This document shows positions 7,817-16,703 of a DNA stretch of 24,320 nt, one piece after another (position 1 is the first letter of the stretch; each line of letters starts with the position of its first letter). The position numbers were made by a program, and so were the translations under genes. The notes under the pieces are model-generated. The model was not told where the DNA came from. It did no database searches and saw only the letters and a list, made by a program, of their open reading frames with translations. The stretch covers positions 1 to 24,320 of the forward strand of contig CALMPB010000099.1 in assembly GCA_937871985.1 (NCBI GenBank), given 5' to 3'. This stretch comes from an uncultured Burkholderiaceae bacterium. Lineage in GTDB: Bacteria > Pseudomonadota > Gammaproteobacteria > Burkholderiales > Burkholderiaceae.

Positions 7817-9520
7817 CTATTTAGACACCCCTCGGCCTGACTGTTTTAAGCTGTGTGCGACCCTTCGGCGAGATACGAATCTGATAATTAATCGAGAAAT
7901 TCCTAGAAGTGATCCAACTAGTACAAAAGACAACAGGAGACAGATCACTTTGAATAAGCTCTCGTCTTCGAGATGCCAACCTCCCACGGTAGCAATTGGC
8001 TGGACTAGCTCGGGCGATAGGACCGCGGATGCAAGAACGCCAAAAGTTAGTGTGATCCAGCGTGTGTCATGATCACTGGAAATTTTCTCGCTGAGTTCAA
8101 GTGTCTTTCTTGCAACGTCTAACTTCTGCTGAACAAGCAAGCGCGATCCTGACGTTCTCGCGCCACTCCTAACGCTGTTGAAGAAATTCTGGGTTTCACC
8201 GAACCGGTGCCCGTTGAAAAAAGATTCTTCTAAACTCATCAACTTTAGTTCAAGACGCGCGACATCCGTCGAGGAATTGCATTCGTCCAACTCATCAGAA
8301 ACGGCTGAGTAGAAAACTTGTAAAAACTGCGCTGCCTCTGTGAGGACAACGGTATCGGCGATTATGTTCACAAGGACCACCGAATCGTCAGCCCGGATTG
8401 CCGTCGAGACCTTGCCAGCACAGAGAACAAGAGACACTCCTTCGCTAAAATAATGATTGAAGTCATCGAACGGCCGGAGATCAGGCAACTCGGGTTGCTC
8501 CATACCAACCACCGCGCCCGGATGGGATCTCATCATTACGCTGTTGATAAGCAGTCTGTGTTTCGCGGCATTCCTTGCGGCACTCTGCAACTGCCCGTCG
8601 TGTGACGAAATTATCAAGACCGGTTTTCCAAACCATCCGCTCAGATTTCTTGACCTCCACTGTTTTGCTATTCGTTGCGGTCGCTGAGGAACCTTTCCAA
8701 TGTCCAATGAGCGCTCAATCATCGACATGATATTTCTCGCTATATCGGAAAGGCTGAGACGATCCGTTAGTGCTAACTCGACTAGTTGGCACTCATCATC
8801 GCCGAGCTCGAATGATTCTGGCGCTAGATGGGCATCCCGCATTAACTTCTTGAACGCGGAAAATTGGCGCCACCTGGCAGCTGGCGGCATGGACGCAAAC
8901 TGTTGTTCAAGTGCTGCTCGATAGAATGCTGCGTTTACCTTAAATGAATTAGTCCCACGCATCGCGGCATTGACTTCATCTCTCACAATCTCGGCGACCG
9001 ACCGCTCTTCGAACCCGTGCAATAGTTCAAAAAGTACGCTAATCGTTCCGTCTTCGTAGAGCCGGATCATTGGAGTGCAAAGAGAGTGAGCGTCATCACC
9101 ATCTAAGCGGATTGCTACAGGGCTTACCTGGATTCTCACACTATCCGCCGGAAAGGAGGATGCGCCATTCGAAAACTTGCTATCAGAATTCAGAAGGTGG
9201 AGCGCTTTATATACACCCACTTTTGCTGCGTCAGTTGGACCGCACGCCAAGAATTTATCGAGGCCAATAATCGAGCTTCCTCGTCCATCTAATGATCGGT
9301 CTATCAGCAGCTTGTCGCAGGCGACCGAATGCTCCGACCGGTAATAAAGCGCACCTCGACTGCAGAGCGCGAAGTTGAACGCATCGGACTTGACCAGTAT
9401 CCGGCACGCACGTTCTAGGTCAACGCTTTCGGAAATCTTCGAAGAGTAAAGGAAACAAACATTGCCGTTGTATCTATGATCGAGCGCTCGACGCCGTTTC
9501 AAAAAACTTCGTATACTCAT
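7817..9520 (-). CDS. Unknown protein with two C-terminal membrane helices, 567 residues
   Basis: I do not recognise the family. About 480 residues are soluble. They are followed by a helical stretch (about 455-487, QQKLDVARKTLELSEKIS), a membrane helix (about 488-510, WITLTFGVLASAVLSPEL), a short loop, and a second helix (about 524-546, VICLLLSFVLVGSLLG), ending in a basic tail (RFVSRRR). This soluble-then-two-helix layout superficially resembles CorA-type proteins, but the GMN motif is absent. Acidic, mixed alpha/beta-looking sequence fills the N-terminus (about 20-190). Start ATG 9520 has an AGGGTG upstream. Base use is visibly AT-richer than the flanking core genes, which points to transfer. 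It converges on the large nuclease gene and lies near an integrase remnant. A membrane-damaging effector or an ion-handling protein are both possible. Confidence 0.75.
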   Translation of the reverse strand: MSIRSFLKRRRALDHRYNGNVCFLYSSKISESVDLERACRILVKSDAFNFALCSRGALYYRSEHSVACDKLLIDRSLDGRGSSIIGLDKFLACGPTDAAKVGVYKALHLLNSDSKFSNGASSFPADSVRIQVSPVAIRLDGDDAHSLCTPMIRLYEDGTISVLFELLHGFEERSVAEIVRDEVNAAMRGTNSFKVNAAFYRAALEQQFASMPPAARWRQFSAFKKLMRDAHLAPESFELGDDECQLVELALTDRLSLSDIARNIMSMIERSLDIGKVPQRPQRIAKQWRSRNLSGWFGKPVLIISSHDGQLQSAARNAAKHRLLINSVMMRSHPGAVVGMEQPELPDLRPFDDFNHYFSEGVSLVLCAGKVSTAIRADDSVVLVNIIADTVVLTEAAQFLQVFYSAVSDELDECNSSTDVARLELKLMSLEESFFNGHRFGETQNFFNSVRSGARTSGSRLLVQQKLDVARKTLELSEKISSDHDTRWITLTFGVLASAVLSPELVQPIATVGGWHLEDESLFKVICLLLSFVLVGSLLGISRLIIRFVSRRRVAHSLKQSGRGVSK

Positions 9521-9551
9521 CTTTCACCCTATAAATACAAAAATTTATCCT

Positions 9552-9567
9552 ACTTTGCTAGCAAAGT
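9552..9567. promoter_or_regulatory. Perfect 16-bp palindrome upstream of the 567-residue gene
   Basis: ACTTTGCTAGCAAAGT is a perfect palindrome with no spacer, 32 bp upstream of the ATG at 9520 and inside an AT-rich promoter-like stretch. Size, symmetry and position fit an operator for a dimeric repressor. Confidence 0.5.
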
Positions 9568-9668
9568 TGCTCACATCTGGATCAATGCGCAAAGCGTAGT
9601 TATTTATAAATCCTCTGAAGAAACATATCTCAAGTGAGGACAAGCGACCGCTCGTCAGCCAAGACTCA

Positions 9669-9840
9669 TCAAACCTCGGTTTGTTCAGCCATCTGAAGAG
9701 CATCGTCGAGCTCAATGCCCAGATAGCGAACGGTGCTTTCTAACTTCGTATGCCCGAGCACCAGTTGTACAGCCCGAAGATTCTTCGTCCAGCGGTAGAT
9801 CAACGAGACTTTTGTACGGCGCATAGTGTGGATTCCTTCC
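9669..9840 (-). pseudogene. Truncated tyrosine recombinase (integrase), C-terminal end only
   Basis: The minus-strand frame ending at TGA 9669-9671 reads GIHTMRRTK, then NLRAVQLVLGHTKLE, then STVRYLGIELDD, and ends in AEQTEV. This is the characteristic end of a phage-type integrase: the HxxR box (HTMR), the LGHTK helix and the catalytic Tyr in VRYLGI. Similarity begins at about 9838; further upstream in the frame the sequence no longer looks like an integrase, and a stop appears near 9890. About 55 residues remain of a protein usually 200-400 long, so it cannot be active. It marks past mobility of this block. A separate ORF in the overlapping frame (9712-10020, minus) is a shadow. Confidence 0.8.
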
Positions 9841-10066
9841 AGTGGCTGGCGGAGGAGTGGATCGTTTACCGTGCTCGTCCCTCAACTTTGAAGTTTGCGA
9901 GGGGTCGTTCGGTGCCGTAATATGTGGAGCCCCCTGTTCTGGCTGCGTCCTTACCCAACTGGGCGACTTCCTTCCATCGCGCTCGCTGGAAATGTACACT
10001 CTGGCCCGGATTGGCATCAACGAGCCAGAGACTCTTCTTTTCGAGCATCTACTAGGGGCCTATGGG

Positions 10067-12325
10067 ATGGCCAAGTTAAGGCTACACGCAATGCTTAAGA
10101 AAGCTCACGCAACAGTAACATTGCGGCTGTATCGGGCCATTATTCGGCTCAATTATTGGCGGCTACAGCATGGGCTGAAAATCGCGGCGACTGTCTTGCT
10201 GATCTCTATGCTTTCAAGCGTGCTGGCGATGCCGTTCCTGCAGAGGGTAACCGGTAGTTATTTCAGCGACGGAGAGAGCCTAGCTTCACTCAGGACACTT
10301 CTGAGCGGCACAGGCGCAGCGATGATAGGGGCTGCGGCTATAGCGTTCTCAATCGTTGTGTTCGCCATGCAGATTAATGTCGATAGAATGCCGCATGGCT
10401 TATTCAGACGACTGAGTTCTGACCGTAGGCTACTGGGCTCGTTTCTTGCATCGTTTTTGATAGCAATAATGGTCGGCTCGATGTCGCTAATTCCGGACGG
10501 GGGCTGGGCGATTCCCGCAGTAGTTGCGGCGACTTGGGGAATCGCAGTGATCATACTGCTGTTTCTTTTTGCGTACAGACGCGCACTCCAACTCATCAAC
10601 CCGATCGAACAGCTTTCCATTATGTCGAGGGAGGTTCAACAGGATATACGCAGATGGAACCGATTGGCAGATAAAGCTGCAATCCTTTTGAACGAAGAAC
10701 CGCCACCTGGGGCCGTGGACGACGGCATGGAGCTCCACTTCAATGCGCCCAAGGCCTATTTCTTTCAAGTCAACGGCCATTGGACCAAAGCCGCAGGGCA
10801 AGCGATTCTCTACGCCATTTCTTACGCAAAGCGCTTCGCCGAACAAGGCGACTATGAGGTTACCGAGCATGCGTTCGAACGCGTCATGCTGATCAATGCC
10901 ACCTATTGTGCCGCGAAGGACGGCACCTTCGTCGGAAGCAACCCTCTCCTCGAGATCCAGGGCACCACGAACGGATTTATTAATCTTTCGCTAGAACAAC
11001 TTCGGCAGACAATGCAGACCGCGCTGGCGAAAGGTGATGAGCGGCTAGGGGAAAGCACTCTGCGTGCCATTGGTGGGCTCTATGGCGTGTATCTGAAGAT
11101 CGAGTATCCGGGGCGTGATCGAAGCAAGTACCACGCACTACTTGCCGCCAGCTACATGGGCTCAGCCGTCGAATCTGTCATCCCGCACAACATGCCCGAG
11201 CTCATGATGGAGGGCATTCGGCTGATGGGCCGCGCTTCGAAACTCGCGCTAGATCATACTAAGCCGAATGAGATTGTGAGCATGGTACAGAAGATCGCCA
11301 CTCTTTCCTACGTTGGCATACTCAGGACAGACCATCAAGCGGTCACGTTGACCGCATTTGAGCAGCTTGCCGATGTTACCTACGATCTCATTACAAAAGG
11401 AAAGCACGATATCCACTTTCCGGTCCATCAGTTGCGTTCGGCCGTGACCGAAGCTGCGAAGGGGTTCCTGGAAACGCGGGAAACGCAGCTCGGATCCATA
11501 CACCGCAATACGCTAGGCCCATACTTTTCCAGCACCAGCGTTTCTTCGCTCAGAGGAAGGCTTACATCACTTGTCAACCAGTTGCTGGAAGCGCCCGTCG
11601 TCAACATGCGTGTAGGCGAGATAATTGGCAACTTTGAAGTGTGGGCGGACCAGATATACGGTTCGCAGAAGGAGCTACTCCTTCTTGCCGTGCAGAAGCG
11701 ATCATCTTTTTCCTATGATCTCATCACGTGGGCTATCGGGATCTCCGAGCTGCTCAATGCCCTCTCCAATGCGCCTGCATGCCCTCAATATCAAAAAGAC
11801 AAACTTCGGGGCCACGCGATCTGGCTCGTTTCGACACTATCCTGGCTTCCCGACGATAAAGACTCGGTAATTTTTGTCGCAAAATACTCCCTCACAGACC
11901 TCCTCTTCGAAGCGGCTTTGGATGGATATCGATGGGAATGCCTGGAGTTTTATGAAGCTTCCAAACAACTCTTAATGGACTGGGCGCGTAAGGGCGGACG
12001 GCACGAGACCGGCTGGGGGATTTTGGAAACGGCCACCAAAGGACTGGTCACATTGGCGATCGCTGAAGGTACCCAAGCTGCAACGACTGTTCTGAAGACG
12101 AAGTTCAGCGCGATGCTGAACAGCGAGGGAGCTCCCGCGCAGGAGCTCCGGATCCGCGCCGCGACTAAAATGGCCAGAAATGCCGACGACTTCCGGAATT
12201 CCGGCGCCCTCCATTCTCGACTCGATTACATGCTTGCGCAGCTCGATCAAGCTGCAGTGCGCACGTTAATGCACGAAATGGCGGAAATCCTTGCACCCGA
12301 TTCGGCTCAATCAAAGCCTGATTGA
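10067..12325 (+). CDS. DUF2254-like membrane protein with long helical cytoplasmic domain
   Basis: 752 residues from the start chosen. The N-terminus holds four likely membrane helices (about 38-57, 78-101, 122-143 and 149-169). The stretch SGTGAAMIGAAAIAFSIVVF, followed by RLSSDRRLLGSFLASFLIAI, matches the look of DUF2254 predicted membrane proteins. The remaining 570 residues are rich in alpha-helix-forming sequence without recognisable catalytic motifs and read like a helical-repeat or sensor domain. I chose ATG 10067 because AGGGG lies 9 bases upstream and the homology-like part begins just after it. ATG 9992, or 9842 at the start of the open frame, would extend it across the integrase remnant and add Cys-rich sequence that looks non-coding. 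Function is unknown; it is the last gene of the accessory block. Codon use is less GC-biased than in the downstream core genes. Confidence 0.8.
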   Translation: MAKLRLHAMLKKAHATVTLRLYRAIIRLNYWRLQHGLKIAATVLLISMLSSVLAMPFLQRVTGSYFSDGESLASLRTLLSGTGAAMIGAAAIAFSIVVFAMQINVDRMPHGLFRRLSSDRRLLGSFLASFLIAIMVGSMSLIPDGGWAIPAVVAATWGIAVIILLFLFAYRRALQLINPIEQLSIMSREVQQDIRRWNRLADKAAILLNEEPPPGAVDDGMELHFNAPKAYFFQVNGHWTKAAGQAILYAISYAKRFAEQGDYEVTEHAFERVMLINATYCAAKDGTFVGSNPLLEIQGTTNGFINLSLEQLRQTMQTALAKGDERLGESTLRAIGGLYGVYLKIEYPGRDRSKYHALLAASYMGSAVESVIPHNMPELMMEGIRLMGRASKLALDHTKPNEIVSMVQKIATLSYVGILRTDHQAVTLTAFEQLADVTYDLITKGKHDIHFPVHQLRSAVTEAAKGFLETRETQLGSIHRNTLGPYFSSTSVSSLRGRLTSLVNQLLEAPVVNMRVGEIIGNFEVWADQIYGSQKELLLLAVQKRSSFSYDLITWAIGISELLNALSNAPACPQYQKDKLRGHAIWLVSTLSWLPDDKDSVIFVAKYSLTDLLFEAALDGYRWECLEFYEASKQLLMDWARKGGRHETGWGILETATKGLVTLAIAEGTQAATTVLKTKFSAMLNSEGAPAQELRIRAATKMARNADDFRNSGALHSRLDYMLAQLDQAAVRTLMHEMAEILAPDSAQSKPD

Positions 12326-12326
12326 G
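12306..12326 (+). terminator. Hairpin at the end of the DUF2254-like gene
   Basis: CTCAATCA (12306-12313) and TGATTGAG (12319-12326) form a perfect 8-bp stem with a 5-base loop across the stop codon. No U-run follows, so an intrinsic terminator is only a possibility. Confidence 0.3.
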
Positions 12327-12503
12327 GCTGTCCTGAATAGCACATTAATTGAGCACGCGTCCGAACGGCGGTGTCTGGCCGTGAGCTGTCGATCCCGATT
12401 GACTTCTTCCCTATCACATTATCTCAGGCGCGTGCGCGACGGAACATCTCGTATTAGCCGACACTCGTCCCCACCCTAAATCACGCAATCGTCCTAAGAA
12501 ACC

Positions 12504-13055
12504 TCACCGCCGCCCCGGCAACATCCGCACCAACGTGTTATCCCGAAACACATAGTGATGCAACAACGCCGCAGCAGCATGCAGCCCCACCAGGAAATAC
12601 CCCACCGTAGCCAAGGTCTCGTGCAATTCCTTGACCTGATCCGCCAGGGCCTTGTCAGGGCTGACCAGCGCCGGAACCTCCAACCCAAACAACGGAATCA
12701 CCTTCCCCCCCGCGCTGAGCGTCAGCCACCCCAGAATCGGCGTGGCAATCATGAACGCATACAACGCGTAATGCATCACCCGTGAAAGCATGTCCTGCCA
12801 CCTCGGCATCGGCGGCCGCACGCCTGGCGCCGCCCCCGAAGCCACCCGGATAACCACCCGCAAAACCACCAACCCGATCACACACAACCCCAGCGAAAAA
12901 TGCAGCGCCTTGACGTTGTTGTACAGATCAGTGCCTTTGGTGGCCAGCCCGCGCAATTCCATACAGGCGTAGACCAATGCCAGGACCACAAGCATGAGCC
13001 AGTGCATGGCGATCACCAGGCCTGCATACTGAGTATCGGAGTTCTTGATTTTCAT
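12504..13055 (-). CDS. Cytochrome b561 family protein (CybB type)
   Basis: A 183-residue inner-membrane di-heme cytochrome that passes electrons from the quinone pool or superoxide in related proteins. Four membrane helices are visible (about 12-32, 50-70, 92-114 and 148-168). Candidate heme ligands are His18 in AMHW, His52 in ALHFSLG, His145 in KELHE and His159 in GLHAAAALLHHY, the usual spacing for the bacterial b561 group. Start ATG 13055 has AGGAAG four bases upstream of AAAC-ATG. It lies 25 bp downstream of the cation-efflux gene on the same strand and may be co-transcribed with it. The length is normal for the family. Confidence 0.9.
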   Translation of the reverse strand: MKIKNSDTQYAGLVIAMHWLMLVVLALVYACMELRGLATKGTDLYNNVKALHFSLGLCVIGLVVLRVVIRVASGAAPGVRPPMPRWQDMLSRVMHYALYAFMIATPILGWLTLSAGGKVIPLFGLEVPALVSPDKALADQVKELHETLATVGYFLVGLHAAAALLHHYVFRDNTLVRMLPGRR

Positions 13056-13080
13056 GTTTCTTCCTTGTCGTCAAAACGCG

Positions 13081-14058
13081 CTACGGACAGCCTGGTTCAA
13101 TAATCGCCCTGCCCTCGGCGCCCTGCGTGGGCGCGTCGGGAGGTCTCCAGGGATCAACATGGGTCATCACGTTCAATACACGATGCCGCTGCATGACGCG
13201 CTGGCGCGCTTGCACGGCGATCTTGTGGCCTTCGTCGACAGTCAGCCCGGCATCGATTTCCAGGTGAGCGTCAACGACGATCATATCCCCCATTTTTCGG
13301 GTGCGTAGATCGTGCACGCCTTGAATACCCGGGGTGTCCAGCAAGGTGCGCTGGATCGCGGCGGCTTCGCCTTCGTCGATGGCGCGGTCCAGCAGGTCGT
13401 GCAAGGCGTCCCAGCCGAAGCTCCAGCCCATTCGGGCCACCATGAAGCCCACGATGGCCGCGGCGATGGGGTCCAGTATCGGGTAGCCCAGCAGGTTGCC
13501 GACGATGCCCAAGCCCACCACCAGCGACGACGCCGCGTCGGAGCGCGCATGCCAGGCGTTGGCCACCAGCATGCTGGACTTCACGCGCTTGGCCACGGCA
13601 AGCATGTAGCGGAACAAGGCCTCTTTGATGGCCAGGGCGCCACAGGCCACCCACAGCGCGACCAGGTGGACCTGCGGGATCGCGTCGGGCTGCTCCAGCT
13701 TGGTCACGGCGGACCACAGCATGCCGCCGCCGACCAGCAGCAGCAAGACGCCCAGCGCCAGGGACGCCGCGGTCTCGTAGCGATAATGGCCGTAGTGGTG
13801 GTCCGCGTCGGCTGCTTTCTGGCCATGGCGGTTGGCCAGCAGCACGATGAAGTCGGCGATCAGATCGGAAGAAGAATGAATACCGTCCGCGATCAGGCCC
13901 TGGGACTTCGAGAAAATGCCGATGATGATCTGGGCGGTGGCGAGCACCACGTTGACGCCCACGCTTACCCAGGTGCTGCGGGCGGCGGCGGCGGCGCGCT
14001 CGGCCGGGCTGTGTTCATCGTCCTCCGGGTCTTCCAGCGGAGGCGGAAAGGCTGTCAT
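13081..14058 (-). CDS. Cation diffusion facilitator (CDF) family metal transporter
   Basis: A 325-residue proton/metal antiporter of the inner membrane, exporting divalent metals such as zinc, iron or manganese. Six membrane helices are expected between about 30 and 215. The transport site is clear: HSSSD in helix 2 (His61, Asp65) and HARSD in helix 5 (His170, Asp174). The C-terminal cytoplasmic domain (about 220-303) has the family's GIQGVHDLRTRKMG and VDAHLEID segments. The N-terminal 28 residues are acidic and Pro/Ala-rich, a short extension. An HH-YGHYRYE loop follows helix 2 (about 87-95). GGGAG-type ribosome site precedes ATG 14058. It follows the P-type ATPase by 89 bp, so the two may form a metal-handling unit. 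The metal cannot be assigned with certainty. Confidence 0.93.
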   Translation of the reverse strand: MTAFPPPLEDPEDDEHSPAERAAAAARSTWVSVGVNVVLATAQIIIGIFSKSQGLIADGIHSSSDLIADFIVLLANRHGQKAADADHHYGHYRYETAASLALGVLLLLVGGGMLWSAVTKLEQPDAIPQVHLVALWVACGALAIKEALFRYMLAVAKRVKSSMLVANAWHARSDAASSLVVGLGIVGNLLGYPILDPIAAAIVGFMVARMGWSFGWDALHDLLDRAIDEGEAAAIQRTLLDTPGIQGVHDLRTRKMGDMIVVDAHLEIDAGLTVDEGHKIAVQARQRVMQRHRVLNVMTHVDPWRPPDAPTQGAEGRAIIEPGCP

Positions 14059-14147
14059 GGTACGTGCTCCCGTTCTTGCAATTTAGTATTGCGGCATTCG
14101 GGCAGGAGCATAAGCACCGAAACCTGAACGGATGATGAACGTGGGCA

Positions 14148-16691
14148 TCAATGTCGCGGCGGCGCCGGACGGGACGCACCGCAACGGATTGGCCTTGACT
14201 TGCGGCCTAGCGCCCATTTCACGGCCTCGAGCCACAGCAAACCCAGCACGGTCAGCGCCGCCGCCGCCAGGAGTATCCACGGCGTTGGTTGCTCGAACGC
14301 AAACAGGCGGCTCACGGGAGAGATGCCGAGCACGCAGGCCAGGAGCAGCACGGTGACCGCGCTGATCCAGGCGGCGTAGCGGTTGCCGGCATCCCCCGTG
14401 CGCCAGGAGGGGCGCGTCAGGTTGCGATTGGCGTAGATGAGTCCCAGGTTGGCAAGCACCAGTACCGTGAACACCATGGCGCGGGCCATGTCTTCGGAAT
14501 TTGCCACCACTCGCGCGCCGGCATACAGGGCCAGCAGTAGAACCAGCAGGCCGCATCCCTGCCACAAGCCATGGGTCAGTATGGCGCGGTCGAACAGGCG
14601 GGCGTCCGCGCGGCGCGGCGGCTCGGTCATGGCATTCGTTTCGAGCGGTTCGGCCTCAAACACAATCGCGCAGGCCGGGTCGATGATGAGCTGCAGAAAG
14701 AGGATGTGCACCGGCATCAGCAGCATGGGCCACCCCAGCAATACCGGCACCAGCGACAGACCCACGATGGGCACGTGCACTGCCACCCCGAACACAATGG
14801 CCTTGCGCAGATTGGCGAACACGCGACGGCCATGGCGCACGGCGGTGACGATGGAGGCAAAGTCGTCGTTCATCAGCACCAGATCGGCCGCCTCGCGCGC
14901 CACCTCGGTACCGCGCGCGCCCATGGCGATGCCGATGTGAGCCGCCTTGAGGGCGGGCGCGTCGTTCACGCCATCGCCGGTCATGGCGACGATGTCTCCG
15001 CGCGCGCGAAAGGCCTGCACCAGGCGCAGCTTCTGCGCGGGCTGCAGGCGGCAGAACACCTGGGTGGCGGCCAAGCGCTCCCGCAGGGCCGTGTCGTCAA
15101 GGCTCGCCAGCGCTTGGCCGGTCATCGGCGGCGCGTTGGCGTCCAGGCCTGCCTGACGGGCAATGGCGACGGCAGTGGCCGGATGGTCCCCAGTCATCAT
15201 CACCACCCGGATACCGGCTGCCTGGCAGGAGGCGATGGCGCTTGGCACATCGGGGCGCAGCGGGTCTTCCAGCCCCACCAGGCCGAGAAAGACGAAGTCG
15301 AAATCGTGCTGGCTGGCCGGTAGCGGCGGGGTGGCGAACACGGCGCGCGCCACACCCAGCACGCGTATTCCATCGGCGGCCATGGCCGCCACCTGCTGGG
15401 CGATGCGCGCGCGATCGGCCGCGGGAAGATGGCATAGGTCGACCACGGCTTCGGGCGCGCCCTTGGCGGCGATCACGTAGGCCCTCTGGTCGGGCGACTG
15501 CCAGACGCGCGACATGGCGAGCATGGCGGGCGACAAGGGGTAGTCCTCGACCAGGCTCCAGTCAGCGTGCAGATGCTCGGTGCGGGCCAGTAGCCGCGCG
15601 CCGGCGCCGACAATGGCGACCTCCATCGGGTCGCTGGCGTGGCGGTGGGTGGCCAGGACGGCGTATTCCAGCACGCCGTGCAGCGCCTCGGGCAGCGGCG
15701 CTGCGCCGTCGCGCAGGCTGTCGTATAGCGCGCTGCCCGACTGAAGGCGCCGAACGGCCATGCGATTGGTCGTGAGGGTTCCGGTCTTGTCAACGCACAG
15801 TACGGTGGTGGCTCCCAGCAACTCCACGGCGGGGATGCTGCGGGCCAACACCTTCTGGCGCGACAAGCGCCATGCGCCCAGGCTGAGAAACAAGGTCAGG
15901 ATGACCAACAATTCTTCCGGCAGGATGGCCATGGCCAGCGTCAATCCCGCCAGCATTCCGCCCAGCCAATCGTCACGCAGTAGCCCGTGCGCCAATGCCA
16001 GCGCCACCGCCAGAGCGAGCCCCACCGCGGTTACGTTTCTGACGACACGCCGGGTTTCGCGCTGGATGGGGGTGATATCAATGGCGATGCTCTGTAGCGA
16101 CTGGCTGATACGGCCCAGCGCGCTATGCACGCCCGTGGCCACGACACGCCCCTGCCCGCCGCCCTGCGTGACAAGGGTGCCGGCGTATGCCAGGACGGTC
16201 GCGTCAGCGCCAGCCTGTTTGCGCACCGGCACCGATTCGCCGGTAAGCAGCGATTCGTCCAGAGCCAGATTGGCGGTGCTGATGAGTTCCAGGTCGGCGG
16301 GCACGCGGTCGCCCTCGGCCAGCAGCACGACGTCGCCGCGCACAAGCTCGCGAGCGGGGATTCTCTGGGTCTGGCCGCTCCGCCTGACAAGCGCCTGCGG
16401 GCTGGATAGATCGCGCAGCGTCTCCAGCGAGCGCTCGGTGCGACGTTGTTGCACGAAGGTAATGCTCATCACGACGAACACAAACCCCAGCAGCATCAAC
16501 GCCTCTTGCCGGTCGCCCAGCGCCAGATAGAGCGCGCCGCAGGCGACCAACAGCAAAAACATGGGCTCCGCCACCACGTCGCGCGCCAGCCGCAATACGC
16601 TACGCCGCTGTGAAGCCGGCAGCGCGTTCGGGCCGTCAAGCGCCAGGCGCTGCCGCGCCTGCGCCGGGCTCAGGCCATCGATGTCGTCCAT
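14148..16691 (-). CDS. P-type cation-transporting ATPase (P2-like)
   Basis: An 847-residue ATP-driven ion pump of the inner membrane. Visible in order: cation-ATPase N-terminal segment LSPAQARQRLALDGPNALP (about 7-25), the actuator TGES (150-153), AILPEELLV in helix M4 (about 255-263), the phosphorylation site DKTGTLT with Asp301, KGAPE in the nucleotide-binding domain (410-414), MTGDHPATA (about 499-507) and the hinge TGDGVNDAP (571-579), then a C-terminal group of membrane helices. All key residues are present. The M4 motif is PEE rather than the PEG of SERCA-type pumps, as in a subset of bacterial P2 ATPases whose substrate is uncertain. It starts 12 bp after the universal stress gene and is surely in its operon. 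The C-terminal tail (SRPAPPRH) is short and basic. Calcium, magnesium or manganese are possible substrates. Confidence 0.93.
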   Translation of the reverse strand: MDDIDGLSPAQARQRLALDGPNALPASQRRSVLRLARDVVAEPMFLLLVACGALYLALGDRQEALMLLGFVFVVMSITFVQQRRTERSLETLRDLSSPQALVRRSGQTQRIPARELVRGDVVLLAEGDRVPADLELISTANLALDESLLTGESVPVRKQAGADATVLAYAGTLVTQGGGQGRVVATGVHSALGRISQSLQSIAIDITPIQRETRRVVRNVTAVGLALAVALALAHGLLRDDWLGGMLAGLTLAMAILPEELLVILTLFLSLGAWRLSRQKVLARSIPAVELLGATTVLCVDKTGTLTTNRMAVRRLQSGSALYDSLRDGAAPLPEALHGVLEYAVLATHRHASDPMEVAIVGAGARLLARTEHLHADWSLVEDYPLSPAMLAMSRVWQSPDQRAYVIAAKGAPEAVVDLCHLPAADRARIAQQVAAMAADGIRVLGVARAVFATPPLPASQHDFDFVFLGLVGLEDPLRPDVPSAIASCQAAGIRVVMMTGDHPATAVAIARQAGLDANAPPMTGQALASLDDTALRERLAATQVFCRLQPAQKLRLVQAFRARGDIVAMTGDGVNDAPALKAAHIGIAMGARGTEVAREAADLVLMNDDFASIVTAVRHGRRVFANLRKAIVFGVAVHVPIVGLSLVPVLLGWPMLLMPVHILFLQLIIDPACAIVFEAEPLETNAMTEPPRRADARLFDRAILTHGLWQGCGLLVLLLALYAGARVVANSEDMARAMVFTVLVLANLGLIYANRNLTRPSWRTGDAGNRYAAWISAVTVLLLACVLGISPVSRLFAFEQPTPWILLAAAALTVLGLLWLEAVKWALGRKSRPIRCGASRPAPPRH

Positions 16692-16703
16692 GTCCAGGAC
16701 GGC

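Noticed and set aside
9842..10066. N-terminal extension of the DUF2254-like protein from ATG 9842
   Set aside because: Overlaps the integrase remnant and is Cys-rich non-helical sequence; ATG 10067 has a better Shine-Dalgarno and sits just before the first membrane helix.
13312..14127. Long plus-strand frame opposite the CDF gene
   Set aside because: Antisense shadow, His/Gln/Ala-rich; the CDF protein on the other strand has all metal-site motifs.
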